Shown here: piece by piece, positions 54,600 through 64,000 of the stretch
Position numbering within the stretch: position 1 is the first letter of the stretch
How the letters are laid out: each line of letters starts with the position of its first letter
Source: Putridiphycobacter sp965230195
GTDB taxonomy: Bacteria > Bacteroidota > Bacteroidia > Flavobacteriales_D > Crocinitomicaceae
Direction of reading: 5' to 3'
Assembly (NCBI GenBank): GCA_965230195.1
Contig: OZ245997.1
Location: 1,178,001-1,242,000 of the forward strand
DNA length: 64,000 bases
Position numbers and translations under genes: made by a program
The notes under the pieces: model-generated
The model's input: only the letters and a program-made list of their open reading frames with translations
Database searches by the model: none
Told to the model about the DNA's origin: nothing

Positions 54600-54819
54600 G
54601 GTTCGATCGGAGAACCTTCAGTGAGAAACGACTTTGCGCGCCGCCAAACGGAAACAAGTTTGATGAGACGTTTGCAAATCGTACAATCGGCGTCAAGCAT
54701 CGAGATGCAAAGAGAAGGCGCGTTCTTGATGTGACGTGGCGTATACAGCACTGTTTGCGATTGATCTCGATAAAGACAAAGAGAATCGAAATCGCAGACA
54801 AGCGATCGGCATCATATGA

Positions 54820-57800
54820 TCAGACGGTCTCGGCTGTTTGAATCTCGAGCAGAAGCGAGTAGCATTCTTGCAGCGTTGCCAACAGTCCGTCTTTGGAAAG
54901 AGCCGGCATCGCGATTCGATCGATCCTTAGTTCCTCCAGGATATGTCTAAAGAGAAAAGACTTGTTATCATCAGTTGGATTCAGTGGCGACGGTTTCACG
55001 ATTACCTCATTGTTTGATCGACGGCCTGAAATTTGCGGAATTCATTCGGTGCCCGTTGCCTTGCATCTTCTGATCGAAACGATATCTCGATCGTTGACCA
55101 CACTGCAGAAGATACCGGATGTTTATGTCCGTACCATGATCGCAGTTATAGAGAGTAAAGAAGGCTTCACTTACGTTCTTGACAGGTATGACAGGTATCG
55201 AGGGTGTCACATAGCAAGATCAAGTTCGCTGTCAAAGATCGAATGCCTTGTTCGAGTTCTTCACAAGTAGAAGCGTCTAGTGTATGCAAATGTTCTTTAT
55301 GTGCTGTTGCTTTCTGAGAAAGCGTCTCGTGATCGATCATAAGAGGCATGCCTACACGAAGTCCCGATCGGCGTCGACGACGATTACCGATGACGGATGT
55401 GAGTGCTTCGTCATGGACCTGTCTCTTCGTGCGTGGTAAAGTTGAGTGTCAGCATCGAGCGCCACTCGTCTTCGATCGCAAGCACGATTCGCCGAAGAGA
55501 AGTCTCTTGCCGCGCTTCTTCATGAATACGCCGAATCGAGTCGATCGCCTTGGCACACCCGCTGTCGAGGACATCACGAAATCTAAACACGTCACATCGT
55601 GTGATCGATCGCAACTTCGAGCGGCCGCCATGTAAATGTGACGTCGCGAACATCATCATCGGGCGCGATCGCTAACATTCTTACGTGTTTTCCGAATCCA
55701 ATTTCTCTTCGGTGCTGATCGCATCGCCGATCTGTGTCCAGTGTCGCTCCGAAAGCTCGCAACCTGTCAAGAGTTCAAGCAATGGCAGATTGTCGCCAAA
55801 CGCATCCATCTTCTTTTTCAACTCTTCGAGTGCATGCGCCGTGGAATCATTGACAGTTGCCGCAATGCTGGTCAATCGATCGTTCCTACACGACATTTTT
55901 ACGTGTTGCATCACAGAGGCGATGATCGATAGATAGACCAGTCATGCAGACGCTGATCGACGTCGTTAGCGACAACGATCGATAACGAGAGATCCATTAT
56001 CGTTTCGATTCCTTGAAGAACTTCGTGACAGAAGGACCATGCAGCAAAGTGATTGTCCAAAGTATCTTTGACGGCGCCAAGATCAGCACATACGTTTGCA
56101 TCTATGTTTAGAATCTTCTGTCGGCGCGTGAGAATCGTGGCCCTGCTGATCCGTTTCTCGATTTCGTCCGTCAATTCCTGCCCGATTTGACAGCGATCGA
56201 TGTAGCGATCGAGGTCTCCGAACTTCGTATAAGCATCGACCTCGTTCTAGCAACATTCGATCTCGCCAGATATTGCGCGTTCGAATGGTGTATACCTTGA
56301 TCGCCTTCAGATCGTCTTGGAGACATTCAGCGTCGGACAACAGCTCCGTTACGAAGTGCTTCTTCGTTTCCTCTAGCGACACGGACACTTCATTTGAGAG
56401 TTCCCGAAGTCGATCCGGCCAAAGCTTCGCTGCCCATGCAGCTTCGATGACTTGATCGGCTACTTGTGCTCGGCATCGATGAAAGGAATTAAGCATCTAC
56501 GATGTAGGCGATCAAGCAGAAGCACATATTCATTGTATTGTAGAACAGATTTGCTTTACTTCATCGTTGTGTGCGATCTCTTCCCCTGCCTCTTCCAGTT
56601 GGGTGTCCAGTGTTGCAATGACGTCTAGCAACTCGCCCAGTTCTTCTATTGATTTGGGTGATGTCATCAGACGCTGCTCGAGTGTCTCGAAACGTTCCCG
56701 TGTCCGATCATTACGTTGTCTCCATTCTTGACTTAGATTCTGTGTGATCTCTGTACATAACGCAGACGCCTTCTCAACGAGGAGACTTTTCACGCCTTTC
56801 AGGTCGACTGCGAAAACATTCAGCATAACAACGTTCGGTAATTCTTCCGCTATCCTTTCGATTAGCTGTATGCCATTCAAAAGATGATAGCTGTGCGATC
56901 GGAGACATCTTACTCTTTTGATATCAAAGAGTTGATTGAAAGACGCTTCGTTCGGTGCATCGCCGAGATCGCCGTCTTTTTGCAAAGGAAGATCCTGATA
57001 GTCTGATAGACGCAGCAGAAGATCATCGAGATGGGTTTCGTCGATCTCCACAAATCGTTTAATGGTTTCTCGCACTCTGGCGATCAATGGGTGACGATTG
57101 TCGATCGAGGCGAGCACGGCACTCGACGCCGCGTCGCGCATCTAAAAAGGAAATGCATAGACGAGAGAGATCGCAATCTGTCGATCGACTCTCTCGGAGA
57201 CATCCGTGATTTCTGACAACGAATGGACAATGCTGTTTAACGGACACTGCAACGCACTTCGCACTTCGTCTTTCGTCGGATTGTAGAAAAACGCGCCTTC
57301 TTTCCAGACGACATCGATTCGAAACAAAGGACGATTTGTGATCACTTCTGCTGCATCTAAGCAAACACCAACACAAGACACATATTCGCTTCAAGAGAAG
57401 CAAAATGTGGTGGTACTCTCTGCCCCTAGAAACGACGTCAGGATGTCTTCGTAGCGACCAAGTGTGTTGACCACGACAGCGTGAAGCTGATCCTTCATCA
57501 CCAGTGAGACCATCTTGGCCAAGCGCTCCACTTGCTTCTCTACAGGGTCTTCTGTATCTGTCTCGTGTCGTCGATCCAGCGAGAGCGTTTTCTGTTTGCG
57601 ATGGCTCCTTCTCTGTGCTTCGGATCTGGTCGTCTCCATCACTCCGAGTATCTGTACATTCGACGCTGATCTTAGATAAGGCAATTGCTTTTGGGTAGCT
57701 GACCTTATAGACCCAATCGCAGCGAATTGCCTCAGCCGCATCCGAGAGATGCACGTCGAGAATTTCCAACAGTTCTGTCAGTTGAAACGGCAATGTCCAT

Positions 57801-59358
57801 TCGTCAAGTCTTGGGACTAAGCAAACATCGGAGACGTCCAACTCTCCAAACACCATCTGGATTTGTTCCAAGTAATGTGCATTCGCTATCAATGATCGTC
57901 CTTCGATCAGATTCTGTAGATCGGCGAAATTCCTTAACTCTAGTATGCTTTGATACTGATGACGATCCACTTCAACACCAGCGGGCAGTGGTCGAAGATC
58001 GACACAGCCCTGAAGTAGAACGACGTGTCGATAGAGGAAGACATGATCAGGTCGTCTATTTCTTATGTTGCCAGCTAAGTACCTGTTTCGGAATCGGTCG
58101 CTGATTACGATTGACGATCGATCGCAATTCCTTCGTCGCTTCCTCCTCGTCAGATCGACACAGCATCCATCGGACACCGATCTCTTGAAGACACTGGCGG
58201 CGCATATCCTCGACCGCATCCAGAAGCTCTGCCACACGAAGACACGATTCCGGCCTCTCGTCGAGATACCCCAGCTCGTGCGGGCGAACCTTGTGTAAAA
58301 TGCAGCCGATCGGTGCCGATTCCGATTCGAATGTTGATGCGCGAACACATACCCTCGTCCAGAATTGCCGACGCCTCGGCATCGTCTGTTCGATAGGCGG
58401 AGACGAACCGATCGTACTCCCTCTCTGTCAGAAACTGTCATTATAGATGAGCACCCTTACTGTGCATACTCGGCTTCCGACCTGTTTCCTTAGTCTCCTC
58501 GCATCAATGATGCGCTGTTGGAATTCGATCTTGTCTTCGTCCTCGAGCAGCAAGTTCAATCGCTTCACCCATTTCTCCCTTCCGTTATCCAGCCATTCGA
58601 TCTTGAACAATTTCGTCGAACTGCGCGATCATGATCTCAAGGCGTCAAAAACGAGTGTCAGTACCTATCGTATTGGACAAGGCGGCAGTGTTCCCAACGA
58701 AAACGCGGCTTGAGGTCGTATCGTCGGGAATACGCTCTTATCTCTGCCCGATTGAGCGTCGACGAATCTGTCATCTTCGATGCTTCCGTCAGTTGCTGTA
58801 CCGCTTGCTGCGCACATTCATCGCTTTCGGGAACGATCTCGTCGAACGCATCGAGAGGAGGATTGTTCTCTTCTCCCTTGCTCAAGCAATTGTTTTCGTC
58901 GTATTCCATGGATATCCATCCCTGTGTCGATGGCGCATCGTCCGGTAAGAGCTCAAGGGGGTGCAGAATATCGCTCTTCGGCGGGATGCTCAGACGCAGC
59001 TTGTAAAATACGAATGGATGTGCTCGGCGAGGAGGAAAGATGTCAGGATTGGTATAGCCCGTTTCAATTTGTGCACAAGCATCTTCTCGTTTTTCCTCGA
59101 CTGTCCGTTCTGTTTTATTGACCTCTCGGCGTTTATCGAGATCGTGTTTCTTCGTATTGGGCCGCGATGTTTTGTGACGCGTGTGCAGAGAATCTTTTCG
59201 GAATGTCCCAGTGTTCGTGGCGAATGCGACGCCGGACAGAACGAAGGAGGGGATCTTGATCTGTTCGAACACTGCACTGCTGCTATGTCTTGTGGGTTGT
59301 AGACGTTACGTGCCTTAAATGGAGGATCGACCGCTAAACGTTTTTGGAAAAAAGGCAT
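54820..59358 (-). CDS. dynein heavy chain tail, truncated before the motor
   Basis: Multi-exon gene for the N-terminal stem of an axonemal-type dynein heavy chain. Segments: KWVKRLNLLLEDEDKIEF (58550), RPHELGYLDERPESCLRVAE (58240), KSIEELGELLDVIATLDTQL (56620), FAAWSFCHEVLQGIETIM (56040), LLELLTGCELSERHWTQIGD (55780, the RHW signature of the linker), LILLCDTLDTCHTCQ (55200) and LWSTIEISFRSEDARQRAPN (55070). The last exon (54902-54820) reads SKDGLLATLQECYSLLLEIQ, six codons and a TGA. In normal chains the frame continues to FPRFFFLSNDELLEIL and AAA1-AAA6; no such sequence follows, as eL39 begins 220 nt further on. Start (59358) is tentative and overlaps the divergent gene. Confidence 0.75.
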
Positions 59359-59854
59359 CTCGGTCACGACAATTGGAGAAGGCTGACGCTGTTGTGCGGA
59401 CGGCAATCGATCGCTGCTTCTACGACGTGAGCACACACATGAGAATGATGGATCAAGGAGTCATTATCAATGCTGTTGTCGATCCTAACTTAAGCACGCA
59501 GATGATCATCACGTCTTCACTGAGGAACGGGTATGGTCAACGATAGGCGTTGCGAGAATCTGCGAAGCATTTGTTCACGTTGCTTGAGTCGACAATAAAG
59601 AACCTTTTCCGACGTCAGTTCTCATGGCGCAAAGTGTCTCCCTGTCCATCGGAGCTGTCGATGCGGGCGATGGCTGGTAGCTCGTACCGGATTGTGGTAC
59701 GTAGATCCCCAGCATCCAAAACTGTTATCGTTTCGGTTTTCATCATTTTGAGGATACACAAGAATATGTGTCCGCTGAGTCTGTTCTATCGCAGTTTCCT
59801 CCTTTCTCACATGGCCGTCTCTCGGGAGTGTCATTGCTGATAGAGTTTAAGTAG
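59319..59854 (+). CDS. hypothetical conserved-looking protein, 148 residues
   Basis: Three exons, 59319-59535, 59589-59676 and 59713-59854, fully phase-consistent. The product begins MEDRPLNVFGKKASRSRQLE and continues DAVVRTAIDRCFYDVSTHMR, VIINAVVDPNLSTQMIIT, VLMAQSVSLSIGAVDAGDG and CYRFGFHHFEDTQEYVS. It ends FSHGRLSGVSLLIEFK. Alternating helix and strand pattern suggests a small globular alpha/beta fold; no family recognised. The second intron is only 36 nt, the shortest supported in the window. The ATG lies within the proposed first exon of the divergent dynein-tail gene. Confidence 0.6.
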
Positions 59855-59971
59855 TACACCCTGGCCTTGGCGCCGGATCCCTACAACAGAGCGAGTGGCT
59901 GAAAATCGAAAGACACCATCTGGGTTGTGGAAGTGTCCCCGCAGTTGTCGTGGTCATTTGAAGGATCGGAC

Positions 59972-60977
59972 ATGCATCGACTGATGAACGTTGGAGACGA
60001 TCCGTTTTTCGTTTATCCCGAACCCAAACGTCGAAGAGATGGCAAGAATCTGCTCGAGGGAATCCAAGTGGACTTCCAGAGAAATGGCATTGAAGCTCAG
60101 ATTCCAGATCGCAGGTTAGACTGATCGAAACACGGGTGCCTGCAAGAGTGAATGAGTGTCTCAGGAAACATGGGGCTTTTTGATGTCTCCTCTCTTGTGA
60201 ATGCACTGGTGGCAGGTGCTGTGCTGTTGGTATAGCCCAACTCGTCGTCTCATACATTGCCGTTCATGCACTGGGCCTGACATCTGTGATCTACGCCGAA
60301 CACAAGGAAGAACCCGCCAACTGGAGAAAGGACTATGCCCGATTTGCAGTCCAGTCTCTCGTTGCTGGAATGGCGTTCAAGAGATTAGATGATGACAGAT
60401 CGGGAACTCTGGATCGCCAAGAGATCTACAAGCACTTGGCTGCCATTTTTCAAGGCGAAAGAGAGAATGATCAGATTTTGAGTCTGGATGAGGTGGCATG
60501 CCTAGTCGACTTCTTTCTACGCCACAGACAGTTGACAGATGGAGATGGCGAACTCGAAGAACAGTCAGAAGCCGTAAGTAAAATTGCCTATTCTGCATCT
60601 CATGATCACTGCTGTGGGAATGGCGCTGACATGGTTCAAGATTACGTATCAATCTGGAATCTACACTCCTGTTTCAACGGAGGAGACAGTGATTCCGGTT
60701 CAAATAAAAAAATACACTCGTTTGCTCTTCTGTTTTTTCCTCCGACTTCGTGTTCTGTCGTTCCTCGACACACAGCTTCATCTACATTCAAAACTCCTCA
60801 GAGTTTTTTGTCACAAAGATATCGATACCGTGCTGGTTGTTGCCGATTCGTGTGTTCTGTCTGATGAGAGCCATATTGCTGTTGTTTTTGTCATTGAGGA
60901 AGTTAGTGAAATGCAACGAACAGACGGATGACATACAGTTCACGTCATCCGGCCTCATCTATGCATCGCCGTTTTGA
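59972..60977 (+). CDS. EF-hand membrane protein
   Basis: Exons begin with MHRLMNVGDDPFFVYPEPKR and GKNLLEGIQVDFQRNG (59972-60115). After a roughly 100-nt intron comes a membrane span, AQLVVSYIAVHALGLTSVIY, then YARFAVQSLVAGMAFKRLD and an EF-hand loop DDDRSGTLDRQE. A second acidic loop follows in LTDGDGELEEQSEA. Further exons give ITYQSGIYTPVSTEETVIP and a C-terminal span (WLLPIRVFCLMRAILLLFLS). Calcium binding at or near a membrane is a fair inference. The join into the first span and the last two joins are not settled; a segment MGLFDVSSLVNALVAGAVLL in another frame at 60170-60230 may be the true first span. No family name can be given. Confidence 0.5.
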
Positions 60978-61601
60978 CGACTGTCGAAGATGGTTCTCAC
61001 CTGTGCAAGACTGCAGAGCTGTTCTGCTGGTTAAGAGATGTCTTAGAGAGCCTTTAGTTGTCGTTGGTATATTGACATCTGCACTTGTGTCGGACTCGCT
61101 GCACTTGCACATTCATTGGTATCGGCCTGAACAGATTCCCATCCATTAAGAAGAATCTTCCAATTGTTCCATCTGCCCGATTTCAAAATCGCCATAGCTG
61201 TTATCTGCGGTTGTTTATCACTGCATCCCGTTCGTAAAACCCCTTTCGACGCATTCGACGTTCTAACGCCTAAACCTATTTCGACAAACTCGCCTTTAAA
61301 TTGCCGTTCTCAGAACGACTCCTGGAGCAACGACGAACTGCTGGACTGCGGAGAAATGGGAGACGGTTCTCTCTCCGGGGCGGAGCGTTCTGAAAGACTT
61401 AAAGAAACGCGGAACGCGCTCGGATTTAACAAGACGGTAAACGCATTGAACACATCCGCGAGTGCTGACACTGTGGGCGTTTCTTAGCGTGACCGTTCTG
61501 TGGCTTTCGAAGAAGGTGCATCCGCCGAAATGGGCGTGGAAAAGCCGTTCAGAGACCACGGTTGGACGCGTCGGCGAAAAGAAACCTTCGGGAGGACAGA
61601 C
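60978..61601. other. spacer, possibly with more exons of a neighbour
   Basis: 624 nt. A plus-strand frame at about 60990-61149 (EPLVVVGILTSALVSDSL) could be a further exon of the EF-hand membrane gene. The frame 61164-61487 has no ATG start. The right end is the promoter of the gene at 61602. Confidence 0.35.
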
Positions 61602-64000
61602 ATGGCTGACGACAAGAGACTCAATAGATCGCCGCGACAAGTCAAGGTTAGTGAAAACTGTGCGCTGTTTGGCGACTTCGAACTTAGCGTCGTCCTTTAG
61701 GCGCTGCAACGTAAGGTCTGTACGAAGAGTGTAAATGGAGCCAGCGCCTATCCAGCGTCAAAGGTGATGAATACTTTACAAGGGACTCACATTTAAACAT
61801 CGCGTACGACAGGTGTGGGATCCTCTGAGTGTCACCAGTCCATTGCAGTCCTACATTTCACGTCGTAATAGCCGTGGGCAGGCTGCAGATGTCTTCGCCA
61901 AAGGATACGACCGCAAACGAGTCGTACTTGCGAAACCTCGTGTGCAGATAGCTGCCATCCCCAAAAGCTGGCACTCGGTCAACACGAATTCACTACCGTT
62001 CCGTCAAGCAGATAGTCCTTTTTCTCTAACTATTTCACCCGCATTCAAGAAGGTATTCTGCGTTTACCCCGTTTCGGCTTTTAGATCTCTTCTCAGGGTA
62101 ACCTGGTTGAAATCTGCGAGGTCAACATAGAGGGACACGGCCTCGTGAAGATCGTTCAAGTCGGAGGGAAGTTTGCAGGGAAGATTGTGGAGCGAATGGG
62201 ATTGTTCACGAAGACGTCGACTGTTCCACTGTACTGCGAGGGTCTGCGCGACCCAGAAGAAGCGATGAGAAGCCTAATGTACCTGCCACTAAGTGCTCTG
62301 CGTCGTCGCGTCCACATTCTGTCTGATCGATCTCGCGGCGTCGAGAGATTCGTCTTTGTGGGAAAGCTAGGGCTTTGGGGCGGCGGAAACGGAGAAGCCT
62401 CGTCCAGCAGCGATGCTCATGGACACCAGACAGCCGTCGAAGAGAGTACTTCTCGCTGGGTGACAAGAAGGGCTTTGACTCGCATGGACAGCTCGATCAT
62501 CAGAAGAACACTTGTCGGAAGACGATATTGTAGTCTCGAGGAAGTGGTGAATGCTTTCAACCAAGAGGACGACGCCGAACTGAGACTTGGGCTGGAACAA
62601 ATAATGCGAAGAGTCCTCTACGCCTTCAACGACATGCCTGTGCGAGCCGTGACAGACAATCGTGGCGCAGTAGTCCGAGAGTACCTTGCCATGTGCAGAC
62701 TCGACGGCTCAGGCGACGAGCATCTGCTTCTTCTCAAGGACTTCTTCGACAGCCTTCGCGACAAGCTGTGCAACGACGCGCTCAACAACAGATATCTGAT
62801 CGAGGCAGTGGAGCACGCGCTTCAGAGTGTCGACACCGAGGTCTTCGCAGACGATCCAAACTGTCTTCTACAGCTGGCCCAGTTTCTGTTAGATGCCTTC
62901 GATCCGCAGAGAATGAGCTTCTCGAAGGAGATGTTCCCAGTGCAGTGCAGTGCTCTGCACGTTGTGCATCAGTGTCTGAGAATCCTCTTTGACATCGGCT
63001 CGGGCAGCTGGGATCCGAACAGACCCGGCGGGTTGTACGCCAAGTTCAAGAACTGGAGTCAGAGAGTGATCGACGCTGCGGGGCACTATCCGGTAAAGTA
63101 CCAGGCGATGCTGGTGCAGCAGAGCTTGACCTTCTTGCAGTCGTCGAAACGAAGCGTCCGCATCACCAACAATGCAAGACGAATTGCCAACCTCGTGTAC
63201 GGCACGGTGGGAATATGTCAAGCGGTGCGAAATGCCGTCCTTCTGGACTTCGATCTGGGGAATGCGGAGTCCACGGCGAGTGCACTGTCCCGAGCGAGAG
63301 AGAACCGAATCGTTCGCGAAGAGCAGTGGTACAAGTATCTTTACGCCCTAGATGTTGTGCGCTTCGCGGCTATTGAAGATCCCTCTGCGTTTGAACAATT
63401 TGACGATCTCCTCTCGTCGCTTGTGTTCGAAGAAACGGGATCCAACGAAGAAGGATGCAAGGCTCTGAGGTTTGGCATAGTGGAGATGTTGACCAGCCTC
63501 GCAATTCACGGGAAGGATGACGCCGTTCGATGTATGAGCGCCGAGACTCTAGCAGGCCTCGTGAAACCAAGAGATAAGTGTGACTGGTCGAGCGACCCTG
63601 ACCTCTTCTTGGAGATGCTCGACAATCTAGCACAGTTGAGCGCCCAAGGACGCAAGCCAGAGCAGCACAGAGCGCATGGAGCCTTGAAGAACTTGGCGTC
63701 GAACATGCATAGCGAGTTATGTGAGGGAGTGCTGTCCGAATGGTTAGGAGGGAAGACGGTCGAGGAACGGATCCAGTCAGTCCCGTCCGTCCGGACAGAG
63801 TCAATAAGCAGCAAGCTGTTCTCCCAAGTGTGGAAGAATCTCGAAGGCGAATTATCGCGTGCATCAACCGAAGTTCATTCTCCGCTGAAGAAGCATCATT
63901 GTTTGTTTGCGCCTCTCGTGGTTCGTCACTTTGCAGGGAGAAAGTCTGAATACACCGAATTGGTCGAAGCGTTCGAATCGAGCACGGAGCGAGTTGTAGT
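61602..64000 (+). CDS. large unknown protein, 3' end beyond the window
   Basis: Four exons so far: 61602-61646, 61701-61763, 61813-62052 and 62097 to the window end. Introns are 54, 49 and 44 nt, all phase 0, and the frame stays open for the last 1.9 kb. The start is MADDKRLNRSPRQVK. The body has NLVEICEVNIEGHGLVKIVQ, LYAFNDMPVRAVTDNRGAVV, RYLIEAVEHALQSVDTEVF, ALHVVHQCLRILFDIGSGS, AMLVQQSLTFLQSSKRSVRI, YKYLYALDVVRFAAIEDP and MLDNLAQLSAQGRK. The composition is that of a long all-helical, repeat-like scaffold, perhaps ARM/HEAT- or TPR-related. No catalytic motif is visible in the part present. I do not recognise the family. Confidence 0.6.

Noticed and set aside
57059..58441. 460-codon open frame on the minus strand
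   Set aside because: It is an alternative frame of the dynein-tail exons on the same strand, strongly Arg/Ser-rich, without domain pattern. The heavy-chain motifs lie in other frames that splice correctly.
63370..63867. Minus-strand open frame of 165 codons
   Set aside because: Antisense to the long open exon of the unknown plus-strand gene; Ser/Leu/Arg-rich with no pattern of its own.

Overview
This is nuclear DNA of a eukaryote with a very compact genome, most likely a unicellular photosynthetic protist or alga. Nearly every gene is split by GT-AG introns of about 36 to 100 nt, most of them 43 to 61 nt. Intergenic gaps are often only tens of bases, and a pair of convergent coding regions even overlaps. 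A plastid is implied by a PsbP-fold protein with a twin-arginine lumenal signal, a plant-type thiamine enzyme, a KEA4/5/6-type cation antiporter and a CPBP protease with a transit-like N-terminus. A dynein heavy-chain fragment points to a flagellate ancestry. The exact lineage cannot be fixed from the sequence.

0-12 kb: bZIP factor, TraB/PrgY-family protein, BLOC1S2-like coiled-coil protein, TFIIIC subunit (GTF3C2-like), patatin lipase, UDP-glucuronate 4-epimerase, TLC/ceramide-synthase-type protein, PsbP-like lumenal protein and several small unrecognised genes. 12-20 kb: one large minus-strand gene for a ZNFX1-type helicase. 20-32 kb: EF-hand protein, KEA antiporter, RRM-like protein, a multi-domain thiamine gene in which a HAD phosphatase of the plant TH2 type reads in frame into ThiD-ThiE, a BRO1-domain protein and a MATH-MATH-RING protein. 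32-36 kb: gene-poor island with a decayed Penelope-like retroelement. 36-41 kb: LENG8/THP3-type SAC3 protein, CCDC130-type splicing factor and a TMEM230-like membrane protein.

41-54 kb: four cytosolic-type sulfotransferase paralogues with identical or near-identical exon structure, two on the minus strand in tandem and two on the plus strand. The plus-strand copies are each followed by PTPA, intact in one case and a pseudogene in the other. Between them lie two small homeodomain genes and a CPBP protease. 54-64 kb: the tiny ribosomal protein eL39, a dynein heavy chain that stops before its motor, a 148-residue unknown protein, an EF-hand membrane protein and a long unknown gene running off the window.

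CDS coordinates are outer coding limits; introns are given in the text. Exon joins were chosen by splice consensus and reading phase, and were checked by exon-length arithmetic where stated.
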